Both the position numbers and the translations under genes were made by a program. The notes below the pieces were generated by a model. That model was given only the letters and a program-made list of their open reading frames with translations. It was not told the DNA's origin and did not search any database. A stretch of 64,000 nucleotides of DNA from NCBI GenBank assembly GCA_043773745.1, contig JAYVEV010000079.1:1-64000 (forward strand), given 5' to 3'. The stretch's first letter is position 1. The number at the start of each line of letters is the position of its first letter. This DNA is from UKL13-2 sp043773745 (GTDB taxonomy: Bacteria; Pseudomonadota; Gammaproteobacteria; Burkholderiales; Usitatibacteraceae). This document shows, one piece after another, positions 8,941-16,912 of this stretch.

Positions 8941-9216
8941 TTGATTGGAATTCTATTGTATATCGTTGCGATTGGATGGTTATACGTCACTTTGATGATG
9001 GCGATAACCGAAAAAAATATTGTCTCTGGCGTCATGACATTTGTATTTTATGGGCTGGCACCGTGTTCAATACTGCTCTGGCTGATGGGCGCGCCTGGGC
9101 GTGGCCGGGCTAGACGCAAAGCCGCACAGCAAGATTCGACAGCCGCGCCAACACCAGAAAATTCAGTGGACAAGCCCACTCACGAGAGCAATCGTACCAA
9201 CACCGAGCGCGATTAA
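8941..9216 (+). CDS. small membrane protein with two hydrophobic segments
   Basis: About 91 residues from a TTG at 8941; a shorter form could begin at the ATG pair at 8995. It has two hydrophobic stretches (LIGILLYIVAIGWLYVTLMMA and a second after MTFVFYGLAPCS) and then a charged, Ala/Thr/Glu-rich cytoplasmic tail. Similar small membrane proteins of unknown function are common in betaproteobacteria. It is divergent from phaC with almost no room for a promoter, and its 3' end overlaps the convergent ZIP gene by 54 bp. Real gene likely, start uncertain. Confidence 0.5.
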   Translation: MIGILLYIVAIGWLYVTLMMAITEKNIVSGVMTFVFYGLAPCSILLWLMGAPGRGRARRKAAQQDSTAAPTPENSVDKPTHESNRTNTERD

Positions 9217-9969
9217 CACGATCTGCGTCAAGCTCTCCTTGGCGGTGGTACGTTTTTGCAGGCCGGGCATCAGATCGGCAATCGCCACATAAATCATGCT
9301 GGAAGCCGCAAAGCATAAAAAAATCTCCGCGTAAGCGTCCAACCGACGCAACGCAAAATAACCCAGTACCGCGCCAACCATAGTCGCCAGGCTCGATATC
9401 AGATTCCAGAATAGCGCCCGCATTTTGCTGAAGCCCGAATGAACCAACACCAGAAAATCTCCTAATTCGTGCGGCAGTTCGTGGGCGATGATAGCAATAG
9501 CGGTGACGACGCCCAGCCGATAGTCGGTAACAAAGGCGGCGGCGATCGCAAGGCCATCCGTGAAATTATGAAAACCATCGCCAATGATGACCATCCAGGC
9601 AGTCGATTCATTTGGGTGCCCGTGATCATGCGCATGAATATGGCCGTGATGGCCAACCTGTTCGGCTGGCAGCGCAACAGCTTCGCCACCCGTATGATCA
9701 TGGCTATGCCGCCACAGCACAAATTTTTCAAGCACAAAAAACAGCAAAATCCCCCCCAAAATCCATGCCGCTGAGACGTGATAATTATTGGTTGATTCAA
9801 AAATATGCGGCAACAAATCCAGAAAAACCACCCCCAGCAAAGCGCCTACGGCGTAGCTCACAAAAACAGGGATCAGGCGCGGCTGGATACGCCATGCCAG
9901 CAAGGCTGCCAGTAGCGCAGATAAGGTGCTGCCGAATAAACAGGCGATAAGAATATAAGCTAGCGTCAT
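9163..9969 (-). CDS. ZIP family divalent metal transporter
   Basis: Imports Zn2+ or related divalent metals across the inner membrane. 268 residues with about eight membrane segments. The two ZIP signature helices are visible: HNFTDGLAIAAAF (TM4) and HELPHELGDFLVLVHSG (TM5), which form the metal path. Between TM3 and TM4 lies a His-rich loop (HSHDHTGGEA and GHHGHIHAHDHGH) that probably binds metal. Start ATG at 9969. It is divergent from the EAL gene across a 308-bp spacer. Confidence 0.9.
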   Translation of the reverse strand: MTLAYILIACLFGSTLSALLAALLAWRIQPRLIPVFVSYAVGALLGVVFLDLLPHIFESTNNYHVSAAWILGGILLFFVLEKFVLWRHSHDHTGGEAVALPAEQVGHHGHIHAHDHGHPNESTAWMVIIGDGFHNFTDGLAIAAAFVTDYRLGVVTAIAIIAHELPHELGDFLVLVHSGFSKMRALFWNLISSLATMVGAVLGYFALRRLDAYAEIFLCFAASSMIYVAIADLMPGLQKRTTAKESLTQIVLIALGVGTIALVSGLVH

Positions 9970-10277
9970 GTCTTGCCGGTTACTGAGGTAGGTTTGCGAT
10001 TTGCAACCACCATTCGCCGTAAATCAGGCGCAATTCGGGTGCTTGCAAGGTTCGTTTTATGCAACTCTATTGCAATAGTTTACCACGTGCCGTGATTCGA
10101 GCTGATTACGGGCTTTCCATGTTCGAACTTTTGTAGAGCGGAATTGCTGCATCCTTCTCGTCCGCAGGCGGGACTTATTTCGCATCAAATTCCTTTCAAC
10201 GAAAAAACAACCACCAATTTATCCGCCTTAAAACCGAGCTTCGTTCAATATTTAGGCTAAAATTAAATACGTTAGTT
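9970..10277. other. 308-bp divergent intergenic region
   Basis: Lies between the divergent ZIP and EAL genes and must hold the promoters of both. I see no convincing coding frame, RNA gene or strong operator. The last 60 bases before the EAL gene are AT-rich, which fits a promoter there, but no well-spaced -35/-10 pair stands out. Confidence 0.5.
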
Positions 10278-11078
10278 ATGAACACACATATTAAACTTCG
10301 CTCTACTGAATTTATCCTCGCGCAGGACGGCAAGCCCTGTGGTGATTGCGGCAGCGATGAAAGCTTGGCTTTCAAATTCAGCTATGCATTCCAGCCGATT
10401 GTTGATCTCCAACAACGGCAAATCTTTGCGCACGAAGCACTGGTGCGCGGTCCCAAAGGTGAATCTGCACAAAGCGTTTTGACGCAAATCACTGAGGCCA
10501 ATCGTTATCGTTTCGACCAAGCATGTCGAGTAAAGGCGATCAAGACCGCCGCACAGCTACAAATGTCGACCTTGTTGTCGATCAATTTCCTGCCGAATGC
10601 CATCTACCGTCCCGAGGTGTGCATCCGCACCACGCTTGAAGCGGCGCGTGCACATGGTTTTCCCGTCGAGCGCATCATGTTCGAAACCGTCGAGGGCGAA
10701 CACATAAGCGACGGCAAATGGCTGGCTGAAGTGTTTCGCGAATACCAGCGCATCGGCTTTCTGACGGCTATCGATGACTTCGGCTCTGGTTTTGCCGGGC
10801 TCAATTTGCTGGCAGATTTTCAGCCCGACCTGATCAAGATCGACATGGGCCTGGTTCGCGACATCGACAAACGCAAGCCTAGCCAGGCGATCGTTCGCGG
10901 CGTGACCCGCATCTGCGAAGAGCTGGGCATTCGCATCATCGCTGAAGGAATAGAGACCCTCGACGAGTGTCAATTTCTGCAAGACCTCGGCATCAACCTG
11001 ATGCAAGGATTTCTATTCAGCAAGCCCTTATTCGAAGCGTCAGGCCAGATCAACATGATTGGCTGGCCGCAGAGATAG
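10278..11078 (+). CDS. stand-alone EAL-domain c-di-GMP phosphodiesterase
   Basis: 266 residues, essentially a lone EAL domain that should hydrolyse cyclic di-GMP to pGpG. Visible active-site elements are E53 in HEALVRG, N103 in the INFLPN segment, E136 in MFETVEGEH, the paired Asp166-167 in IDDFGSG, K187 in LIKID, E223 and E226 in AEGIET, and Q243 in MQGFLFSKP. All point to an active enzyme. A short N-terminal segment carries CGDC (Cys21, Cys24). There is no membrane segment or sensor of its own. The convergent neighbour encodes a BLUF photoreceptor, which in other bacteria is fused to EAL domains of this type. Confidence 0.9.
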   Translation: MNTHIKLRSTEFILAQDGKPCGDCGSDESLAFKFSYAFQPIVDLQQRQIFAHEALVRGPKGESAQSVLTQITEANRYRFDQACRVKAIKTAAQLQMSTLLSINFLPNAIYRPEVCIRTTLEAARAHGFPVERIMFETVEGEHISDGKWLAEVFREYQRIGFLTAIDDFGSGFAGLNLLADFQPDLIKIDMGLVRDIDKRKPSQAIVRGVTRICEELGIRIIAEGIETLDECQFLQDLGINLMQGFLFSKPLFEASGQINMIGWPQR

Positions 11079-11199
11079 TGTTGGAACCCCATTCACCGTC
11101 GGGATTATCATAACGCCGAGTTCTGCGTTAATTCGCGTGTCAGATGCAGCGAACTTTATGAGCTATCTGCGCTTTGTCGCGCCTAGTAGCCCATCGTCA

Positions 11200-11772
11200 T
11201 CAACGCAACAAAAATATCCCGGCAGCGACCGCGACCAAAATCACCGCAGCTGCGATCGGCCAAAGCACGCTAGACGCCTTGTCGGCCGTTGGCGCTGCCA
11301 TCGATTGTTGAATCAAGCTCTCAACCTCGACGGCAGTGGTCGGATCGATGGACGTGCGCAGCAGATTCATCACTTTCTGTACCATCGTATCGTCAAAGCG
11401 GTAAGGGTCAAAGCTCTTGAAGCCTGCTTCCTTCAGCAGACGCGTCATCTCCTTTTCCAGCGGAACAAACTTCATCGCCCAGTCGGTATAGCTAAGCGCA
11501 CTGATAGACTCACGCGACAGTAGCTTTATGTCTTTGTGACGCTCATCCGACTGCAGCCGCGCATACAAAATATCAATCGCCGATTGCTCACCTTCAAGAC
11601 ACTGGAAAAAACAGCTGTCACCAAAATAAAGAACACCTACCAATCCATTGCGCCGGTTGTTGATTCGCGATTTTGCCAATATGCGCGCGACAGTCGGTTC
11701 GATGCCCGCATTCAACCTTGTCGGCGTAAATGTTGAGCGGCTAATGTAGATGATGCGGATCAGCTGAGGCAT
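11200..11772 (-). CDS. BLUF-domain blue-light sensor with C-terminal membrane anchor
   Basis: 190 residues. Residues 3-100 form a BLUF domain, which binds FAD and senses blue light by rearranging hydrogen bonds. The key residues are present: Tyr9 in IIYISRS, Asn38/39 before NGLVGVLYFGD, Gln57 in FFQCLEGE, and Trp98 and Met100 in TDWAMKF (equivalents of AppA Tyr21, Asn45, Gln63, Trp104 and Met106). A linker with a predicted helical region follows, then a hydrophobic segment at about 168-189 at the very C-terminus, so the protein should be tail-anchored in the inner membrane. It is convergent with the EAL phosphodiesterase gene 121 bp away, the likely output partner. Confidence 0.9.
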   Translation of the reverse strand: MPQLIRIIYISRSTFTPTRLNAGIEPTVARILAKSRINNRRNGLVGVLYFGDSCFFQCLEGEQSAIDILYARLQSDERHKDIKLLSRESISALSYTDWAMKFVPLEKEMTRLLKEAGFKSFDPYRFDDTMVQKVMNLLRTSIDPTTAVEVESLIQQSMAAPTADKASSVLWPIAAAVILVAVAAGIFLLR

Positions 11773-11888
11773 TGAATAATTCTCGTCTTAATTGTCGGCG
11801 TTGATATTGGAAGGTTAAATGTTGCACCAGACGTGACTACTCATAGCGCAAAATGTTTAGCCATTTTAAATATATTTCAACCCGTCTC

Positions 11889-11906
11889 CAATGGCTTTTG
11901 CCATTG
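11889..11906. other. short perfect hairpin between pgeF and the BLUF gene
   Basis: CAATGGC (11889-11895) and GCCATTG (11900-11906) form a 7-bp stem with a TTTT loop. It lies 55 nt past the pgeF stop and in the upstream region of the BLUF gene. There is no U-run after it on the minus strand, so it is not a clear terminator. Function unknown. Confidence 0.3.
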
Positions 11907-11960
11907 ATCTTAGGTTAGAAAAATAACAGTGGTCTTTACCCATTTACGATAAAACGGCGC

Positions 11961-12707
11961 TTATGACCTATCAAGCCAAACCGCTGCGGCTATGCGCCCT
12001 GTTATTTGATCGCGACGATAGGAGAAAAATCGCTCTGGCTGTTGGACTGTGCAAAATTCGCCGCCATATAACGCCGTCACCCCTACCCGAGCTAAGAATA
12101 GTCTGGCAAGTTTGTAAATATCAGCCAAGTATTTCTCGTCACCTATGGCAGAAAATGACGCGGCAGCACCGGCATCAGCTGCCATAAATGCCGCGCGAAC
12201 CTCGGCACCGACTTCAAATGCATGCGGCCCAATGGCGGGACCTAGGTAAGCCATAATATCGGCAGGAGATACCTGCATCGCTGCAACTGTATTTTGCAAT
12301 ACGCCCGCACACAGCCCTCTCCAGCCGGCATGCGCTGCCCCGACCACCGTGCCTGCTGTATCGCAAAATATCACGGGCAAACAGTCTGCCACCATCACGG
12401 CACAGGGTATGCCGACTCTGTCAGTGACGGCAGCGTCTGCGCCTATGTCAGGCATTCCATGAGCATCATGCGCATGGACGACGTGTGTGCCATGCACTTG
12501 CCGCAGCCAAGCTGGTGGCTGGGGTAATCGTGAACAAAAACGTTGCCGGTTTTCAGCAACATGGACGGGATCATCGCCGACATGATTACCAAGATTGAGG
12601 CTGGCAAACGGGCCGCTGCTCACACCACCGTTACGCGTTGAAATGACGGCTTTTATATTCGGTGGTGCGGGCCAATTGGGAATGATTAAATCTGCATGAT
12701 TCAACAT
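11961..12707 (-). CDS. pgeF: peptidoglycan editing factor PgeF (YfiH/laccase-domain family)
   Basis: Cytoplasmic amidase-like enzyme that removes wrongly incorporated amino acids from UDP-MurNAc, earlier annotated as polyphenol oxidase. 248 residues with the family blocks STRNGGVSSGPFASLNLG, RQVHGTHV, CAVMVADCLPV and AHAGWRGLCAG, which supply the metal-binding His and Cys residues. ATG at 12707, 11 bp after the rluD stop. The order bamD / rluD-pgeF is the same as in E. coli (yfiO-rluD-yfiH) and other proteobacteria, which supports the call. Confidence 0.92.
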   Translation of the reverse strand: MLNHADLIIPNWPAPPNIKAVISTRNGGVSSGPFASLNLGNHVGDDPVHVAENRQRFCSRLPQPPAWLRQVHGTHVVHAHDAHGMPDIGADAAVTDRVGIPCAVMVADCLPVIFCDTAGTVVGAAHAGWRGLCAGVLQNTVAAMQVSPADIMAYLGPAIGPHAFEVGAEVRAAFMAADAGAAASFSAIGDEKYLADIYKLARLFLARVGVTALYGGEFCTVQQPERFFSYRRDQITGRIAAAVWLDRS

Positions 12708-12718
12708 ATGCAGACCTA

Positions 12719-13738
12719 TTAAAGCCCTGCAACAAAATCAATCAAATCGCGTAAATCATCAGGGATTGGTGCCTCAAACAGACGTGGTTTCCCATCCAGC
12801 GGGTGATCCAAGGTCAGTCTGCGTGCATGCAGCGCCTGTCGATTAAAATCACGAAATGTATTGCGAACCTCAGCATCTATACCAGTCATCGACGGACCAT
12901 AAACAGGATCAGCCTCCAGAGGAAATCCGATTGATTGCATATGCACGCGAATTTGATGGGTGCGACCGGTATCCAAGCTGCACTCAAGCACAGTGTGATA
13001 CTGGAACCGTTCCATCACGCGATAAAAGGTTTTAGCCGGTTTTGCCACCACCGAGTCTTGCAGGACAGCCATTTTGGTACGGTCACGCGGGTGTCGCCCA
13101 ATTGGTGCATCTACCTCGCCGTCCGCTTTGATCAGGCCGCGCACTAACGCCGCATATTGCCGCTTCATAGTTCGGGCTTGCAGTTGTCGTACCAATGCTA
13201 ATTGTGCGGCTTCGGTTTTGGCCGCCACCATGACACCTGTGGTGTCTTTATCAAGCCGATGCACGATACCAGCCCTCGGCAGCGATGCCACCGCCGGATT
13301 ACGATATAGCAAACCGTTCAACAGCGTTCCTGTCCAATTGCCTGATCCCGGATGCACCACCAGTCCGGCGGGCTTATTAATAACAATGATGGCCTCATCT
13401 TCATGAATGATATCGAGAGCAATATCTTCGGCAATAAAGGCGGTTTCTTCTGCTCTTGCCGTCAGCGTTGCCGTGATTGTTTCACCACCTAATAGTTTGG
13501 TTTTGGGCTGCGCCGACCCGCCATCAATTCGCACGCCACCTTCTTTGATCATGACCGTCAGGCGGCTACGCGAATAATCCGGCAACAATGCGGCTAGCGC
13601 TTGATCCAGGCGATAGCCTGCCAGGCTCAAGGGCACCTCAAGCACGACTTTTTTCTCTTCAGACGCGCCAGTGGATGCCGTGGGAAAGGCAAGGTCGCTT
13701 GGGCTATAATCTTCTTCTTCTAGATCGACAGGTATCAT
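12719..13738 (-). CDS. rluD: 23S rRNA pseudouridine(1911/1915/1917) synthase RluD
   Basis: Modifies helix 69 of 23S rRNA. From the ATG at 13738 the protein has 339 residues: an acidic N-terminus, an S4 domain (YRLDQALAALLPDYSRSRL... IKEGGVRIDG) and the RluA-type catalytic domain with HRLDKDTTGVMVAAKT, whose Asp is the nucleophile, and the late block TGRTHQIRVHM. The frame stays open further upstream, but those codons would run through bamD, so 13738 is chosen. Only 9 bp separate its start codon from the divergent bamD start. Confidence 0.92.
   Translation of the reverse strand: MIPVDLEEEDYSPSDLAFPTASTGASEEKKVVLEVPLSLAGYRLDQALAALLPDYSRSRLTVMIKEGGVRIDGGSAQPKTKLLGGETITATLTARAEETAFIAEDIALDIIHEDEAIIVINKPAGLVVHPGSGNWTGTLLNGLLYRNPAVASLPRAGIVHRLDKDTTGVMVAAKTEAAQLALVRQLQARTMKRQYAALVRGLIKADGEVDAPIGRHPRDRTKMAVLQDSVVAKPAKTFYRVMERFQYHTVLECSLDTGRTHQIRVHMQSIGFPLEADPVYGPSMTGIDAEVRNTFRDFNRQALHARRLTLDHPLDGKPRLFEAPIPDDLRDLIDFVAGL
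13705..13710 (+). promoter_or_regulatory. probable -10 element for bamD inside the rluD 5' end
   Basis: A perfect TATAAT on the plus strand, 38 bp upstream of the bamD ATG. Only 9 bp lie between the rluD and bamD start codons, so each promoter must overlap the other gene. The -35 position at 17-bp spacing reads GGGAAA, a poor match. Confidence 0.45.
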
Positions 13739-13747
13739 CACTAAAGT

Positions 13748-14581
13748 ATGACACGAACTTTCTTCAATACCCACGCTACCCGTGGCCGCTTTGCTTTTTT
13801 TGTGATCGCAAGCGCCCTTTCGATGCTTCTCTTTTCCGGCTGCGGTATGTTTGGCGATAAGCTGGACAACCAAAAAAATTGGACTGTTGAACAGTTTTAT
13901 AAAAACGCCAAAGCTGAGCTGGATTCGGGCAACTATGCCGGGGCCGTCAAGCTTTACGAGGCGCTTGAGGCGCGGTATCCGTTTGGTCGGTATGCACAGC
14001 AAGCGCAGCTGGATATTGCCTATGCGTACTATAAAGATAACGAAACTGCACAAACCGTCACGGCAGTAGACCGGTTCATGAAGCTTCACCCCAACCATCC
14101 CAACCTTGATTACGCGCTTTATCTCAAAGCACTAGCGTACTTCAAACCGGATTTGGGCATTTTTGGCAGTTTTCTGAACCTTGATCCTGCCGACCGGGAC
14201 CCGAAAGCACTGCGCGAATCGTTTGAGGTCTTTAAAGACTTGGTGACCCGCTTTCCTGATAGCGGTTACGCGCCAGATGCGCGTGAGCGCATGACTTTTC
14301 TGGTCAATGCACTCGCCAAACATGATCTGTCAGTAGCCCGCTACTACTATAACCGGGGCGGCTATCTGGCCGCCGTCAATCGGGCCCAGAACATTTTGCA
14401 GCGCTATCCGCAAGCTCCCGTCGTAGAAGATGCGCTTGTCATTTCAGTCCAGTCATACGAAAAAATGGGCATGCCTGATTTGGCCGCCGATTCGAAACGA
14501 GTACTGGAAAAAAACTATCCTCGAAACCAGATGGTTGCCAAAGGTGATTTTTCAGGAAAATCTTGGTGGAAGTTCTGGTAG
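13748..14581 (+). CDS. bamD: outer membrane assembly lipoprotein BamD (ComL)
   Basis: Essential lipoprotein partner of BamA in beta-barrel protein insertion. 277 residues with a lipoprotein signal ending LLFSGC (lipidated Cys32) and TPR-like repeats, starting with FYKNAKAELDSGNYAGAVKLYEAL. The blocks RYPFGRYAQQAQLDIAYA and HPNHPNLDYALYLKALAYF are typical of BamD. Length fits the family. Divergent from rluD and pgeF as in many proteobacteria. Confidence 0.94.
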   Translation: MTRTFFNTHATRGRFAFFVIASALSMLLFSGCGMFGDKLDNQKNWTVEQFYKNAKAELDSGNYAGAVKLYEALEARYPFGRYAQQAQLDIAYAYYKDNETAQTVTAVDRFMKLHPNHPNLDYALYLKALAYFKPDLGIFGSFLNLDPADRDPKALRESFEVFKDLVTRFPDSGYAPDARERMTFLVNALAKHDLSVARYYYNRGGYLAAVNRAQNILQRYPQAPVVEDALVISVQSYEKMGMPDLAADSKRVLEKNYPRNQMVAKGDFSGKSWWKFW

Positions 14582-14633
14582 TTTTAATTGCTGAAATACC
14601 GTGATGCCGCCTGGCCACGCCGAACACCAGATG

Positions 14634-16793
14634 TTAGCTGTCTACTGCCAATAAGGCCAGCAACTCCTCTTGAGCAGCCTTGCGCACGCCGCGTACACCC
14701 CTTGCAGGGATTTTTCGAATGTAGCCCCCGTCGGCATTCATTGCCCACGCTTGGCAATTGTCTTTGAGATAAGGCGTTAAACCTTCGGCGATAACGCGCT
14801 TCTTCAGCCGTAAATCTGTCACGGGAAAACTCAATTCAATGCGGCGAAAAAAATTACGCTCCATCCAATCAGCGCTTGAGAGCATGACGCGCTCATCACC
14901 ACCGTTTCGAAAATAAAAAATTCGCGAATGCTCCAAAAAGCGCCCGACTACCGAGCGCACCCGAATGTTCTCGGATAGGCCTGCCACCCCGGGACGGAGC
15001 GCGCAGACGCCGCGCACAATCAAATCAACTTTAACGCCAGCGCCAGAGGCGCGATATAGAGCGTCGATAACATCCGGATCAAGTAGCGAGTTCATCTTGG
15101 CGATAATCACGCCCCGTTGGCGTCCCTTAGTTGACTTAACTGACTTACCCGACTTGGCCAGCTTGCTCTCATTATCAATGGCGGCAATCACCTTTTGATG
15201 TAGTGTGAACGGCGCCTGCCACACATGCGCGAGCTTAGTGGCCTTACCTAAACCGGTAAGTTGTACGAAAACTTCATTAACATCGGCGCAAATGCCGTCA
15301 TTGGCCGTGATGAGTCCAAAATCGGTATAAAGTCGCGCGGTTTCCGGGTGATAATTGCCGGTGCCGAGGTGCACATAACGCCGCAATACACGCTTGCCGT
15401 GGCGCTTGCCATCATGTACATCATCTTCATGAGACTCATGCTCGCGCCGCACAATCAATGCCATTTTGGCGTGGGTCTTGTGGCCAACTACACCGTACAC
15501 CACATGCGCGCCCACCTCTTCCAGTTTGGCAGCCCAATTGAGATTCGCCTCTTCATCAAAGCGCGCCATCAGCTCAACGACAACGGTGACTTCCTTGCCG
15601 CGCTTGGCCGCATCAATCAGTGCTTCCATAATCACAGAGTCGGTACCGGTTCTATATACCGTTTGCTTGATCGCAACCACCTGCGGATCACGGGCTGCGG
15701 TTTGAATGAATTCAATGACCGGCGTAAAACTTTGAAAGGGATGATGCAGCAGCACATCATGTTTTTTTAAGGTTTCAAAGATATCCTTACCTCGAGACAC
15801 CTTTAGTAGCGGCTTGGGCAGACCAGCCACAAACGGTGCAAATTTCAAATCGGACCGTTGTACCTGATCGGGCACATTCATCAGGCGCACTAAATTGACC
15901 GGGCCATGCACCCGATAAAGATCAATTTCGTCCAGACCAAATTGGGCCAGTAAAAACTGCGCCATTTCCAGCGAACAATTGTCGGCCACCTCAAGCCGCA
16001 CCGCATCGCCTAGATGACGCTGTGGAAGCTCGCCTTGCAGCGCCAGACGCAAATTCTTGACTTCTTCCTCATCAACAAACAAATCCGAATTTCGCGTTAC
16101 CCGAAATTGATAGCAGCCGAGTACTTCCATACCAGAAAATAATTCACCCACATGCGCATGCAGCACCGAGGTCAGAAAAATAAAATCATCCGCCCCGCTG
16201 GTGACATTAGATGGCAGTTTAATCACGCGCGGCAAGACCCGCGGTGCCTGCACTATTGCGCGCAATGAATCGCGGCCAAATGCATCACGACCGCTTAATT
16301 CGACGGCAAAATTTAGTGATTTATTGAAAACCCGTGGAAAAGGATGAGCTGGATCCAAGCCAATGGGTGTCAGTACCGGCATCATCTCGCGAAAGAAATA
16401 GGCTTTTATCCAAGCTTGCTGTTCGGGCGTCCATTGCGCGCGGCGCAAAAAACGAATCCCTTGCGCGGCCATTGCGGGAAATAACTCGTCATTTAATAAC
16501 ACGTATTGCCGCGCAACAATCGCGTGCGTCTCGTCCGCGACCAAATTAAAAGTTTGTTTGGCTGACTGACCGTCATTACTGATGGCAATCGAATTCAGCT
16601 TAATTTGTTCTTTAAGCCCCGCCACTCGGATCTCAAAAAACTCGTCCATATTCGATGACACGATCGATAAATATTTGAGTCGCTCAAGCAGCGGCACAGA
16701 TTTATCCTCTGCCTGGGCAAGAACGCGGCGATTAAACGCGAGCAACTGTGTTTCCCGATTCAAGAACCGGCTTACTTTTTTGGGTGTGGACAT
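14634..16793 (-). CDS. ppk: polyphosphate kinase PPK1
   Basis: Reversibly transfers the ATP gamma-phosphate to polyphosphate. 719 residues from the ATG at 16793: N-terminal domain (FLNRETQLLAFNRRVLAQAED), head domain, and two PLD-like catalytic domains with their histidines in KTHAKMALIV and FLEHSRIFYF, plus the conserved VHLGTGNYHPETARLYTDFG stretch. An ATG at 16826 is also in frame, but it falls inside the predicted -10 of a Pho-box promoter, so 16793 is chosen. Divergent from ppx, the classical partner, across a short shared regulatory region. Likely induced by phosphate starvation through PhoB. Confidence 0.95.
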   Translation of the reverse strand: MSTPKKVSRFLNRETQLLAFNRRVLAQAEDKSVPLLERLKYLSIVSSNMDEFFEIRVAGLKEQIKLNSIAISNDGQSAKQTFNLVADETHAIVARQYVLLNDELFPAMAAQGIRFLRRAQWTPEQQAWIKAYFFREMMPVLTPIGLDPAHPFPRVFNKSLNFAVELSGRDAFGRDSLRAIVQAPRVLPRVIKLPSNVTSGADDFIFLTSVLHAHVGELFSGMEVLGCYQFRVTRNSDLFVDEEEVKNLRLALQGELPQRHLGDAVRLEVADNCSLEMAQFLLAQFGLDEIDLYRVHGPVNLVRLMNVPDQVQRSDLKFAPFVAGLPKPLLKVSRGKDIFETLKKHDVLLHHPFQSFTPVIEFIQTAARDPQVVAIKQTVYRTGTDSVIMEALIDAAKRGKEVTVVVELMARFDEEANLNWAAKLEEVGAHVVYGVVGHKTHAKMALIVRREHESHEDDVHDGKRHGKRVLRRYVHLGTGNYHPETARLYTDFGLITANDGICADVNEVFVQLTGLGKATKLAHVWQAPFTLHQKVIAAIDNESKLAKSGKSVKSTKGRQRGVIIAKMNSLLDPDVIDALYRASGAGVKVDLIVRGVCALRPGVAGLSENIRVRSVVGRFLEHSRIFYFRNGGDERVMLSSADWMERNFFRRIELSFPVTDLRLKKRVIAEGLTPYLKDNCQAWAMNADGGYIRKIPARGVRGVRKAAQEELLALLAVDS

Positions 16794-16821
16794 ACGCTGA
16801 CGAGCTTTGGATTTGTGTTTT

Positions 16822-16854
16822 ACCATACCAACAGCGTATTACAGTTTTATGACC
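16822..16854 (-). promoter_or_regulatory. Pho box and -10 element upstream of ppk
   Basis: On the minus strand GGTCATAAAACTGTAATAC (16854 to 16836) matches the PhoB box pattern of two CTGTCAT-like direct repeats separated by 4 bp. Ten bases downstream lies TATGGT (16827 to 16822), a fair -10 at the spacing usual for PhoB-activated promoters. A second half-site GTCATAA lies further upstream at 16879-16873. Confidence 0.65.
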
Positions 16855-16912
16855 TAAATTTTTAAAGCGTGGTTATGACATACTTCACGCACTCAAAAAC
16901 TCGTTCAAAAAT

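Noticed and set aside
11059..11523. Plus-strand open frame across the BLUF gene
   Set aside because: It lies opposite the well-supported BLUF coding frame and has low-complexity, basic composition typical of an antisense shadow.
15261..15770. Long plus-strand open frame inside ppk
   Set aside because: Opposite strand of a clear ppk gene, with no recognisable domain or ribosome binding site.
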